A stretch of DNA of 64,000 nt from Philodulcilactobacillus myokonensis (GTDB taxonomy: Bacteria; Bacillota; Bacilli; Lactobacillales; Lactobacillaceae). Where the stretch lies: positions 1,351,585-1,415,584 of the forward strand of contig NZ_BRPL01000002.1 in the NCBI RefSeq assembly GCF_027923585.1, read 5' to 3'. How positions within the stretch are numbered: the stretch's first letter is position 1; each line of letters begins with the position of its first letter. The position numbers and the translations under genes were made by a program. Shown one piece after another: positions 18,414 to 30,200 of this stretch. The notes beneath the pieces were generated by a model. That model was given only the letters and a program-made list of their open reading frames with translations. It was not told the DNA's origin and did not search any database.

Positions 18414-19259
18414 ATGGTGCAATCAATTAAAGATACTACCACCCTTGCTGACGGTACTAAAATGCCGATGGAAGGATTTGGAACCTATAAAATTACTGAG
18501 CAAGATCAAATGAATCAAGCAGTAAAAGCTGCCTTTGAAGATGGCTACCGCTTATTCGATACCGCTCAATTTTATAATAATGAACAAGTTTTAGGAAACG
18601 CAATTAAAAAATTAGGAATTAACCGTGAACATATTTTTATTACCACTAAAATTCCTGAACCTAAACAAGGTTACGAAAGCACTTTAAAGGCGGTTGATGA
18701 ATCACTAACGAGACTTCAAACTGATTATTTAAACCTCGTTTTGATTCACTGGCCAATTCACTCCCAATTCTTCAATACTTGGCGAGCTTTAGAAGACGCT
18801 AAAAAAGCAGGTAAAATTAAATCAATCGGGGTCAGTAATTATCACCGGACCCATTTAGAACTATTAAAGACCCAGGCAAAAGAAATGCCCGTTGTTAATC
18901 AAATTGAAAATCATCCGTACTTAACACAGGAACCACTGGTTAAATTCGATCAACAGTCTAACATTCAAAATCAAGCTTGGAGTCCATTAGGCCGTGGATT
19001 AGTATTGCATGATGAAACCATTCAAAAAATTGCAAAGCAACACAACAAATCCATTGCCCAAGTGGTCCTAAGATGGCACTTGCAACGTGGCATTGCCATT
19101 ATTCCTAAATCTACCCACCCAGCAAGAATTAAAGCTAATGCCGATTTATACGATTTTAATTTATCAGATGATGAAATGAAATCCATCAATAAATTAAACC
19201 GTAATCACCGGACTGGTGACGATCCTGAACTAGTCTATGAAATTGAACACCAATATTAA
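18414..19259 (+). CDS. Aldo/keto reductase (NADPH-dependent oxidoreductase)
   Basis: A cytoplasmic (beta/alpha)8-barrel oxidoreductase of 281 residues that reduces aldehydes or ketones with NAD(P)H, of the 2,5-diketogluconate reductase-like type. The catalytic tetrad is visible: Asp49 (DGYRLFDTAQ), Tyr54, Lys79 (ITTKIPEP) and His112 (LVLIHWP). The C-terminal IPKSTHPARI segment is the usual cofactor-binding region. I chose the ATG at 18414 because TTGGAGGAATTATA precedes it; an ATG at 18396 would add six residues encoded by the ribosome site itself. A perfect palindrome just upstream suggests its own regulation. The physiological substrate is unknown. No terminator is evident before the promoter of the following T-box. 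Confidence 0.93.
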   Translation: MVQSIKDTTTLADGTKMPMEGFGTYKITEQDQMNQAVKAAFEDGYRLFDTAQFYNNEQVLGNAIKKLGINREHIFITTKIPEPKQGYESTLKAVDESLTRLQTDYLNLVLIHWPIHSQFFNTWRALEDAKKAGKIKSIGVSNYHRTHLELLKTQAKEMPVVNQIENHPYLTQEPLVKFDQQSNIQNQAWSPLGRGLVLHDETIQKIAKQHNKSIAQVVLRWHLQRGIAIIPKSTHPARIKANADLYDFNLSDDEMKSINKLNRNHRTGDDPELVYEIEHQY

Positions 19260-19282
19260 ATTAATCTTTTTCTAATTTAATG

Positions 19283-19311
19283 TTGACAATTTTAATTTTA
19301 TTGATTATTCT
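19283..19311 (+). promoter_or_regulatory. Promoter of the T-box-brnQ transcript
   Basis: TTGACA (19283-19288), 17-nt spacer, TATTCT (19306-19311). Transcription would start near 19318, about 400 nt before brnQ. Confidence 0.75.
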
Positions 19312-19317
19312 ATTAAT

Positions 19318-19614
19318 TGTTGAATAAAAACGATTTTAATAAAAGCTTAGATAAAGTTGAGTAATAAATTATGATTCTTAAAAGCGAGCTTGGGTTGGTG
19401 AAAGCAAGCAGATAGTAATTTATGAAAATCCCTTTAGAGCTATGTACCGAACTTTAATCAAGTAACGTACATTGGGCACACCCATTATAGTGTTAGCGGA
19501 TTAGCAATTGCTGTCCGTGAAGTGATAGGTATTCGTTTACCTATAATCAAGGTGGTACCGTGCCGATAAAGCACCCTTAATCTAATGAAAGTTAGATTAT
19601 GGGTGCTTTTTTTT
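19318..19614 (+). ncRNA. T-box leader with isoleucine (AUC) specifier
   Basis: This cis-regulatory RNA reads through when uncharged tRNA binds. Stem I is visible: an AGTAA element near 19360, the AGCGAGC bulge segment, and the GGTTGGTGAAAGC distal loop at about 19393-19405. On its 3' side GAAA is followed by AUC at 19428-19430, the usual specifier position (compare GAAA-GGC in the glycine T-box). AUC is an isoleucine codon. The T-box itself is AAGGTGGTACCGTG at 19549-19562, whose UGGU pairs with an ACCA tRNA end. The terminator follows: GCACCC and AATCTAA arms against TTAGATT and GGGTGC, then eight T at 19607-19614. Confidence 0.93.
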
Positions 19615-19717
19615 ATACATAAAATTAAATCAAAAGGTGATGATGACTTGGAAGTTCAGATTAAGGTTCAGATTAGAAGTTTAAAACAGATGCAAAATAT
19701 TTGGGAGGAATTTACAT

Positions 19718-21115
19718 ATGGAAAACGTCAAAGACTTGAATCACAAGCCATTATCAGTCAAACAGTATGCAATTGTTAGTTCATTACTATTCGGATTATT
19801 CTTTGGAGCCGGGAATTTAATTTTCCCAGTCCATTTGGGGCAATTATCAGGTGCCCACTGGGTTGTTGCCATGCTCGGCTTTCTATGTACCGCCGTTGCG
19901 TTACCACTACTTTCAGTTCTAGCCATTAGTGTCACCCGTTCCAAAGGGGTTTATGACATCGGGCGTCCACTTGGCCCTGCTTTTGCCCTCGGTTTTATGA
20001 TCTTAATTCATGCTACCATCGGACCGCTCTTTGGAACCCCCAGAACGGCAACCGTTTCATTCACTGTGGGTGTTCAGCCACTGTTACCCAAGAATGCTGT
20101 TCACCTCGGTTTGCTAGTCTTTTCAGGATTATTCTTCTTGGCAGCGTTCCTATGTTCATATAAGCAATCCAACATTATGACTAGTATTGGAAAATTATTG
20201 AACCCGCTATTCTTAGTTTTATTATTTGCAACCTTTCTCCTTGGATTCCTATCACCAATGGGACACGCTGCTAGCCAAACCGTCACTTCCGCTTACGTCA
20301 ATGGATCATTCTTCAATGGTTTTTTACAGGGTTATAACACGATGGATGCCTTGTCTGGATTAGCATTCGGGGTCACCGTGGTTACTGCCGTCAATGAAAT
20401 GGGTAAAACCAACCCGATCAGTAATTCCAAGGTCACTGCTAAGGCAGGTGTGTTTGCTGTCGGCACGATTGGTTTAATTTACGTTGGATTAGTATGGTTA
20501 GGTGCCACCAGTTTAGGTAAATTCAACGTCTCACCTGATGGTGGGGTTGCTTTCAACCAGATCATGAATTACTACTTGGGCGGCGTTGGTCATGCCTTCC
20601 TAGCTACCCTATTAACTTTAGCTTGTATCACCACCGCCATTGGACTCGTTGGTGCTTTTGCCCAAGATTTTCACAAACATTTTCCAAAAGTCAGCTACAA
20701 AGTTTGGTTAGGCCTCATGTGTTTAGCATCATTTTTGACCGCTAACTTTGGTTTAGATCAAATCATTGCATGGTCAACACCAATGTTGATGTTCTTATAC
20801 CCATTCGCAATGGTTTTGATCCTTTTATCAGTCACATCACCACTCTTCCACCGCGATCCAGTCGTTTACGCATGGACAGTTGTCTGTACCGCCGTTCCAG
20901 CATTCCTAGAAATGATCAGTTCATTCCCACCGGTTGTTAGCCAGAGTGGCTTCGGTAAGGCCGTTACCACCTTCCAAAGTAACTACTTGCCATTTGCTAG
21001 CGCCGGCATGGATTGGGTGGTTCCAGCATTAGTTGGTGCTATTCTTGGGGTTACATTCCACTTGGTTTTGAAGGCAAAACGGAATGGTGCCGTTGAAAGT
21101 GAAAAAGAAGATTAA
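19718..21115 (+). CDS. brnQ: Branched-chain amino acid carrier, BrnQ (LIVCS) family
   Basis: A membrane protein of 465 residues with about 12 hydrophobic segments that imports Leu, Ile and Val with Na+ or H+. The start GAGNLIFPVHLGQLSG stretch in the first transmembrane region is typical of BrnQ; the length is normal for the family (about 440-470). The ribosome site GGGAGGAA lies 8 nt before the ATG. The T-box upstream, with an AUC specifier, indicates that expression rises when tRNA-Ile is uncharged, which fits an organism that must import isoleucine. The last about 12 residues are a charged cytoplasmic tail. A terminator follows at 21141. Confidence 0.95.
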   Translation: MENVKDLNHKPLSVKQYAIVSSLLFGLFFGAGNLIFPVHLGQLSGAHWVVAMLGFLCTAVALPLLSVLAISVTRSKGVYDIGRPLGPAFALGFMILIHATIGPLFGTPRTATVSFTVGVQPLLPKNAVHLGLLVFSGLFFLAAFLCSYKQSNIMTSIGKLLNPLFLVLLFATFLLGFLSPMGHAASQTVTSAYVNGSFFNGFLQGYNTMDALSGLAFGVTVVTAVNEMGKTNPISNSKVTAKAGVFAVGTIGLIYVGLVWLGATSLGKFNVSPDGGVAFNQIMNYYLGGVGHAFLATLLTLACITTAIGLVGAFAQDFHKHFPKVSYKVWLGLMCLASFLTANFGLDQIIAWSTPMLMFLYPFAMVLILLSVTSPLFHRDPVVYAWTVVCTAVPAFLEMISSFPPVVSQSGFGKAVTTFQSNYLPFASAGMDWVVPALVGAILGVTFHLVLKAKRNGAVESEKED

Positions 21116-21140
21116 TTTTAAAAACATATTTTATTTCAAC

Positions 21141-21172
21141 TGAGCTAGCTTAATTGCTAGTTCTTTTTATTT
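21141..21172 (+). terminator. Terminator of brnQ
   Basis: GAGCTAGC, loop TTAATT, GCTAGTTC, then TTTTTATT. Its sequence closely resembles the terminator at 46224-46250. Confidence 0.75.
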
Positions 21173-21227
21173 TCAAAAATAAAGACCATGATTTAATTTT
21201 TTAAACCATGGTTTTCATATTATATAC

Positions 21228-21262
21228 AAAAAATGCTGGGTAAAATTACCCAGCATTTTTTA
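21228..21262 (-). terminator. Terminator of giant gene 2
   Basis: A perfect 12-bp stem (21232-21243 with 21246-21257) is flanked by A and T runs. It lies 10 bp beyond the giant gene's stop codon and could also stop read-through from brnQ. Confidence 0.88.
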
Positions 21263-21267
21263 GTTTA

Positions 21268-24200
21268 TTATTTAATCTTCTTAACGAAAGTCTTATTACT
21301 AGTGATATAACTACCATCACTCAATACAAATCTGGTAATGCCATAGTACTTAATTGTCTTCACAATTCTTACTTTGGCACCCTTTCTAAGTTCATGAACA
21401 ACATCATGTTCTGAGAATTTCTTGCTTGAGTGGACCCAAATCCCAGTATCACGAATGACACGAACCTGTTTAGCATGTGACTTTGGACGGTAGTATGCAT
21501 CATGGGTATCGTTAGCATTGATGAAACCACCATTAGCTAAGCGGTATCTGATGTGACCGGCTTTCGTTCTAATAATTCCAATGACTTTGAATACCTTAGC
21601 GCGATTTCTTGGTTCTTTCTTGTATTCACGAATCAAGTTTTCGTCATTAAAGTAGTACTGACTGTGTTTATAGATATTAGCACTTCCGTAAACATAGAGT
21701 GGGAACTTAGCACGAGCAGCACGGTAGGCCTTGTCATAGTAATGAACGAATACTGATGACTTACCAATTAGATTTGGCTGGCCAAAGTAACCCATCCCAA
21801 TCTTGTGACCTAAAGCAGATCCTGCTTTGCGGTCGTTGCGGTACTGGATCTTACCAGCTTGGTAACCTTGCAAGTAAGCCTTCTTATAAGCATCAGACTT
21901 ACCATTCAATAGATTATTAACCGTTGATTGAGATTGGTTCATCATCCCATGCTTATGACCATCTTCATAGGCGTTATAACCATAATTATAGTTATAATCG
22001 TTCAATGAACGACGAGCCTTTGGCATGTTATTGCCGGCATCTTGGAGACCGGATAGATATTGTTTACCATCCTGGTATCCAATGTCATATCCAACACTTG
22101 GATTCGTTGGTTCTGGAACACTGTTAATGGCATCATGGAAACCATCCTTGGCATCTTGGTAACCCTTGATGTAGCGATTGGTATAGTCTTCACTCTTACC
22201 ATTCAGTGGATTTGGATCAAATGGTTCACCAACATGGTAGCTCTTGGCACCATTTTCTTCAGCATGATCATCAACCTGTGGCTGGTTAGCAGCAGCAGCT
22301 TCGGCAGCTTCTTCGGATTCTAATGAATTCTTGAATTTAGCAGCGTTACTGTTAACTTGAGAATTTTCATTTGAAAGAACGACGCTTTCACTTGAAGCAG
22401 CAGATGCAGCTTTAGATGCAATTTCTGCGTATGATGCGGCTGAGTTCGGATTATTTGTCTTGTAACCTTCACTCGTTGCCGATGAAGCAATGGATGCTTG
22501 TTCAGAAACGGCATGAGCGGCACTGTTGGCAGCAGATGCAGCGGAACTAACAGCCTTAGAGTTTGAACTAACCACACTCTTGGCTTCATCATCAGCAGAT
22601 TTGTATGCACTGTTGACTGAATTAGCAACTGATGAAATCTGTTGAGCCGTTTGACTAGCAGCTGAATTATAACCGGCGGCAACTGAGTTAGCATGGCTTG
22701 CGAAACTGTGATCCATATTGGCAGCGTGTTGAGATACGACTCTATCAGCATTTTCTGCCACATTATTATCATCAGATGCTTGACTAGCAGCAGTTGATGC
22801 TGCTTTAGCATATTCAGATGCCAATAAATCGTCAGAAGTCAATTTAGCTTGACTGACTGCGGTTGATGCAATTGATATTTGTTTATCAGCATCTTTAGCA
22901 GCACTCGTTGCAGTTGATGCAGCAGAGCTAACGGCGGATGAATCCAATCTAGCAGCACTCTGAACATCTGGCGTTGCACTATGGTAAGCACTTGCGGCAG
23001 ATTGAGCAATGGATGTTGCATCCTGTGCAGCCTTATTAGTTAATGCACCATAGCTATTAGCTGCAGTACTGAATTTATCAGCTTCAGCATTAGCATGTTG
23101 ATCAAATGCATGGTGGACATTGGCAGTATGACTTGCGATATCCTTATTAGCATTTGCAGCAGTACTGTTATCTGCAGCGGCTTGTGATGCAGCGGCTGAT
23201 GCTGTATTAGCATATGAAGCAGCTTGGCTTGGATCATTAGTTAGTTTACCAGCACTAGCAGCTGATGATGCAATTGATGATTGTTTAGATGCATCATTAT
23301 GAGCACTCTCAGCAACCGATGCAGCAGAACTGATTGCTGATGAATCAGCACTAATTGCTTTCTTCACATCGGGGGTAGCTGAATTATAAGCACTTGTTAC
23401 CGAGTTAGCAATTGATGATGCCTGTTGAGCACCTAGACTAGCAGTTTGGTTAGCATCACTTGCATTCGAACTAGCGTGGCTAGCAAATGTGTGATCCATG
23501 TTAGCGGCATGTTGTTTCTCAGTAGCATTTTCGTCCGATGCATTATTACTATCTAAGGCAGCTTGTGATGCAGCATTTGATGCGTTCTGAGCATACGATG
23601 CGGCTAAGCTTGGATTGTCTGTCTTCTGGGCCTCACTTGCATTTAATGAAGCAATCGATGATTGTTTAGATGCATCCGCTGCATAGCTATTTGCAGCAGT
23701 TGAGGCTGAATTAACAGCACTTGAATCGGCCTTAGTAGCGTTTCTAACATCAGAAATTGCTGAAGCATAAGCTTGATTGGCTGAACTAGCAAGTTTAGAT
23801 GCATCCTGATTCGTTTGTTCAGCTAACCTTGAAGCATCACTAGCGTTTGAACTAGCGTGACTGGCAAAACTGTGATCCATGTTGGCAGCATGTAGGCTAG
23901 CATTGCTATTGGCATTAGCTGCTGAAGCTTCGTCATCAGCAGCCTTTGATGCGGCTTCGGATGCAGTCTTTGCATACCCTGATGCTAATGAATCATCAGA
24001 AGTTTGTTTAACGGCCTTAACTGCGGCTGCAGCAATATCTGATTGCTTAGTAGCATCAGCGGCATAACTATCAGCATCCGAGGTTGCTGAACTAACGGCG
24101 GATGAATCAGCACTAGTTGCGACCTTAACATCCGGTGCCGCAGATTGATATGCAGCGTTAGCAGACGAGGATACTGTTGATGCAGCCTTAGCAGCTTGAT

Positions 24201-27200
24201 TTGCTGAATTGTTTGCAGTATCAGCAGCAGCACTGTAACGATTGGTTTCAGCACTAGCATGATTATAGAAAGCATGGTGAATGTTAGCAACATTTTGATT
24301 AATCTTACTATTTTCATCTGCAATCTTTTGATCATCTATCTTAGCTTTTGCAGCAGCATCAGATGCAGTCTTAGCATATGAATCAGTTTGCCCCGGATCA
24401 TTAGCCTGATTACCGGCAACAACAGCATCAGATGCAATCCTGGATTGTTTATATGCATCGTCAGCATCGTCACTTGCTAATGAAGCGGCGGTACTAACAG
24501 CAGCTGCATCAGAACTAGTTGCACTTTGAACATCAGACGGTGCATTTTGATATGCCCCCGATACCGAATTGGCAACCCTAGATGCTTGTTGAGCACCCTG
24601 ATCAGCGGATACATTTGCATCACTTGCAACCGAACTAGCGTAGCTACCGAAACTATGGTTCATATTGGCAGCATGCTGATTTTCCATTGAAATTGCATCA
24701 GATGCATTCTGGTTATCAACCGCTGCCTTTGATGCGGCGGTTGAAGCATTATCCTTATAAGTTGCGGCTTGATTTGGATCATTAGTCTGATTAGCAAGTT
24801 TAGCATATGAATCAGCACTTGATGCTTGTTCAGCTGCTTCTTGATTAGCAAGGTTGGCATTGGAAGCGGCAGAATTAACAGCGGATGAATCAGCACTAAC
24901 GGCATTCTTAACATCAGGCGTTGCTGATTGATAAGCAGCACTCGCTGAATTAGAAAGACCAGTGGCTGAATCTGCCGTTTGTTTAGCAGCATCAGATGCA
25001 TTGTTGGCATTGAAACTAGCATGGTTAGCAAAGATATGATCCATGTTAGCAGCATGTGACTTTACAATATTATCATCATTAGCAGCATTGGTACTATCAG
25101 TTAATGCTTTAGCAGCAGCATCAGATGCGGTACCAGCATACTTGGATGCTAATATATCATCTGAAGTTTCGTTAGCGTCACTAACCGCAGTCGATGCAAT
25201 CGATGATTGTTTGGAAGCGTCCTGAGCGGCATCACTTGCAGCTTGAGCAGCGGAACTAACGGCGGATGAATCTGCACTGGCTGATGCTTGTACAGCCGGA
25301 ACAGCACTATCATAAGCAGTATTAGCCGAACTAGCAATTGCGGATGCATCTTGGGCAGCTTTATCAGCAGCAATCTTGTAATCATTTGCAGATGAACTGA
25401 ACTTACTTGCTTGACCCTTAGCATGTTGTGCAAATGCATAGTGAATGTTAAATGTATGCTGATCAATCGTTACGTTTGCACTTGATGCGGCCGAACTATC
25501 TAAGGCAGCCTGCGAAGCAGCTGATGATGCAGTTGATGCGTATGAACTAGCGGAACTTTGATCAGTGGCATTAGCGCCATCACTCGCAGCTGCTGATGCA
25601 ATCGATGCTTCTGATGAGGCATCCTGAGCAGCACTAGTAGCAGAATTGGTGGCATCGCTAATGGCATTTGAATCAGCATAAATTGACTTTTGAACATCAG
25701 AGGTTGCACTAGCATAGGCATTAGCAACCGAACCATTAATGGTGGTTGCCCTTTGAGCTGCCTTGCTAGCAGCCACACTATCATCATAAGCAGTAACGCT
25801 AGCAGCACTCCCAAATACATGGTACATATTGGCCGCATGCTGATTAACATTGGTGGCTTCTTTAGCTGCAGTATTATTATCAGCCAAAGCTTTAGCAGCC
25901 GCTTGAGCAGCGTTAGCAGCATACGAAGAACTGACATCCGCACTAATTGCCCGGTCGGCATCATTGGCATTCGTTGCTGCAATAGCATTTTGACTAGATG
26001 CATCTTTAGAAGCAGCGTTAATAGCGTCAGTTGCAGCTTTCAATGCAGCAGAATCAGAATTTACGGTTCCTTGAACAGCTGGTGATGCTGCATTGTAGGC
26101 ATCATTAGCTGAACTAGAAGCTGCATTTGCAAATTTAGCAATCTTACTAGTGGCACCATTATAACCACTTGCCATTTCACTAGCATGGTTAGCGTAAACA
26201 TGGTTCATATTGGCGGCATGAATTTCTTCTTGTACTTCCGCACTGGATGCTAATTTGTAATATGTCTCAGCGTTAGATGCAGCCTGGGATGCACCAGCAG
26301 CATAAGAAGACGTAGTGTTTGGATCTTGATTTTGTGCTGCTTGTTTTGCATCCAATGCTGCAACGTCAGATTGATCAGCAGCATTATTAGCGGCATTATT
26401 AGCAACCCCAGATTCAAAGTTAACGACAGTTGAATCAGAACTAGTTGCTTTCTGAATATCTGGTGTAGAGTTGTTATAGGCTGTCGCAGCCGAACTAGCA
26501 ATTGAATTGACCCTTTGAACAGTTTGAGCAGCTGAACCAGCATAGTCACTAGCGGCAGAACTAGCATGATTAGCAAAGATTTGATTTACCTTTGCTGTAT
26601 GCTGATTAACAATTACATTAGCATTTGCTGCATCGGTATTATAAGTAGCGGCACTTGATGCGGCATCCGATGCTAAGCTAGCAAAGTGGGCAGCTTTATC
26701 TGGATCATTAGTTCTGTAACCGTCATTTGCATATGAAGATGCACTTGCAGCTTGATCAGAAGCTGACTTAGTAGCGTTTGAAACATTAGTATATGCAGAA
26801 CTAACGGCGGCAGCATCAGAACTAGCTAATTTTTGAACGTCAGAGGTTGCACTTCCGTAAGCAATCGCAACTGAACTAGCGTTTGATGATGCACCCTTTT
26901 GGGTCTGATTAGCAGCTGTATAGGCATTGCTTGCATTAGAACTAGCAAAGCTCCCAAAGCTATGATCCATATAGGCAGCATGTTTATTAACACTTGCATC
27001 AGCAGAACTAGCAGTTGAATCATCCGCTTTAGCGCTTGCGGCAGCTTCTGATGCTGTTTTAGCATATTCAGAAGCTAACTTAGCATCAGAGGTTTGGTTA
27101 GCCTCACTAACGGCTGTCGAAGTGGTAGCTACTTGATTATGTGCATCTAAAGCAGCTGAATTGGCAACCGATGAGTTATAGCTGACGTATGATGAATCCA

Positions 27201-30200
27201 AACTAGTGGCACTTTCGACGCCATCCGTTGTCGCATTATATGCAGAGTTAGCGGAACTAGCTACCGATGAAGCATTTTGAGCATCAGCACTCGCTGTGGC
27301 ACTATAATTTTGAGCTGAAGTATTAAATCCACTAATTTGACCTTTGGCATGCTGTGCAAAGGCATGGTTAATATTATTTGCATATTGATTAATTTTATCG
27401 TTAGCTGTCTTGGCAATGGTACTGTCTAAAGTAGCCTGTGATGCAGCAGATGAAGCTTGTTTAGTAAACTCAGCAGCAGAACTAGGATCATTCGTCTTTT
27501 TAGCTAAATCGGCAGCTGAGGATGCGGATTGATTTTCTGAAGAAGCATCCTGAGCGGCACTAGTAGCAGTATTAGCTTCATTATTGATTGCATTTGAATC
27601 AGCACTAATTTCATTTTGAACGTTAGCTGGTGCTGAATCATAAGCAGTTGATACAGAATTAGATGTTGCTATAGCACTCTGAGCCGTTAAACTAGTAGCA
27701 CTTGATGCATCACTAGCAACTGAACTAAAGTGACTGGCAAAGATGTGATCCATGTTAGCAGCATGTTGGTTAACAATGTCATTTTCATCCGATGCACTGG
27801 CATTATAATCAGCAGCACTCGATGCGGCATCTGATGCTAAGCTAGCAAAGTGAGCAGCACTATCTGGGTTACTATTTTGTTGAGCTTGTTGAGCATAACC
27901 CCTAGCACTGACGGCCTGGTCAGATGCTGATTTTGCATCGGCATTTGCTGCTGCTTCAGCTGTATCAATAGCTTTAGAATCAGGTCTAGCGGCATTTTGA
28001 ACATCCTGTGGAGATGATCCGTACTCTGTACTTGCTGAATTAGAAGTGTTAGTAGCACTTCCAGCAGTCTGGCTAGCAGCACTTGAAGCCGTATCCGCAC
28101 TCGAACTAGCATAGCTAGCGAAGCTATGATCCATGTAGGCAGCATGCTGATCCACGATACTATCAGCATTTTGAACGGCAACATTATCATTTGAAGCACT
28201 TGCGGCAGCGTCTGAAGCCTCCGCAGCATACTTGGCAGCCGATGAATCATCTGAAGTTTCATTAGCTGATTTAACTGCATCAGCGGCTGATGCGGATTGA
28301 TTGGCGGCATCCTGAGCGGCTGCCTTAGCAATCGCAGCGTATGAACTCACTTCGGATGAATCAGAACTGGTGGCAGATTGAACATCGGACGTGGCACTAC
28401 TATAAGCAGTAGCAGCCGAAGCGGCAACCGATGCGGCATCCTTATTAGCAGTGGCAGCAGCGTCTCCATAATTCTTAGCAGTAGTTCCATACTGGTTAGC
28501 CTGGCCCTTCGCATGCTGATCAAAAATCTTATGGATATTATCAGTATGCTGAGCCATATCATTATTGGCATCCGTGGCGGTCTTGTTATCAGCGGCGGCT
28601 TTGGCAGCGGCATCCGATGCTTGAGAAGCATACGATGATGCAACCCTTGGATCAGTCACTGAACTAGCAGAAGCAGCGGCGTCCGAAGCATTCTTGGACT
28701 GCTGAAAAGCATCCTTAGCAGCAGCATCCGCTTTAGCAGCATCATTATTGATAGCCGTTGAATCAGCAGCCATTGAAGACTGAACAGCAGATGGTGCGGA
28801 CTTATATGCATCAGCAACTGACTTATTAGTTGTATCAGCGTTATTAGCTGCTTGGGTTGCAGCAGTCGAAGCGGTATTTGCTGATGAACTAGCATAACTA
28901 GCGTAACGATGGTACATATTAGCAGCGTGTTGATCAGCTGCAATACTATCATTTTGAGCAGTAAGGCTATCTGAAGCAGCATTAGATGCCGCGGTTGATG
29001 CCTCACCAGCTAGCTTAGCAGCAGTATCTGGATCACTAGCCTGTTTAGCTTGCTGAGCATACCCTCGGGCACTTGCAGCTTGTTCAGATGCATCCGAAGC
29101 GGCACTGTTAGCGTCTGAAGCAGCAGAACTAACGGCTGATGAATCAGCACTAGTAATTTTTTGCATTTCAGGCGTAGCTGATTGATATGCGGCATTGGCT
29201 GAATCAGCAATATCACTAGCACTCTGAGCTGTTGTACTAGTAGCAGTTGAAGCAACATCTGCATTTGAACTAGCACGGCTAGCAAAGATATGATTAATAA
29301 TTGTAGCATTTTTTCTTTCTTGGTTATTAAGGTCAGCAACATCGGAACTATCATCTGAAGCAGTTGATGCGGCAGCAGCTGCACTTTGAGCATACGATGC
29401 GGTCGTTCCTTCATCAATTGATTGTCCTGCTAAATTAGCATTTGATGATGCTAGATATGATTGTTGATTGGCATCTTGAGATTTAACGGCAATTTTTGAA
29501 GCAGCGGAACTGACAACTGCAGCGGCGGAACTGATTTCAGATTGAATATCAGATGGCGCATTGCTGTAGGCATCACTTACAGAAGTAGCCATTGACGATG
29601 CTGATTTATTAATTTGATTAATTGCGGAACTATATCCATTAGCAGCTGCACTATCATGATTAGCAAAGATGTGATTCATATTAGCGGCAAATGAATTGGC
29701 ATCCGAAGCAGCACTCGATACTAATTTATTATACGTTAAAGCATTCGAAGTGGCAGTTGAAGCTTCAGCAGCGTATGATGATGCACTATTAGGATCGGTA
29801 GCTGCAATCGCATAACTAGCATCAGATGAGGCATTCGAAGCATATTGATCTGCGGTTTGAGCATCATGGTTAGCAAGTGTAGCCTTTAAACCAAGTGCAG
29901 CTGAATCGGAACTAGCCATGTTCTGGACGTCAGACGGAGCGGCATTATAAACATTCGTAGCGGAATTGGATACCGTTGTAGCTTGCTGAGCAGAACCATT
30001 AGCACTATCTCTATATCCACTTGCCATCATACTAGAGTAGCTTGCAAAACGATGGTACATGTTAGCAGCATGCTGATTTTCAGTTGATAGTGCATTGGCT
30101 GCACCATTATTAGCATCGATTGCATTCGATGCAGCTTCAGAAGCACTCTGTGCATATTTAGCAGCTTGATCTGGATCACTAGTCTGTTTAGCCTGATTAG

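Noticed and set aside
19639..19683. A 14-codon frame after AAGGTG between the T-box and brnQ as a leader peptide.
   Set aside because: It lies downstream of the T-box terminator, the spacing to the ribosome site is poor, and it contains a short direct repeat (GTTCAGATTA) rather than a run of regulatory codons.
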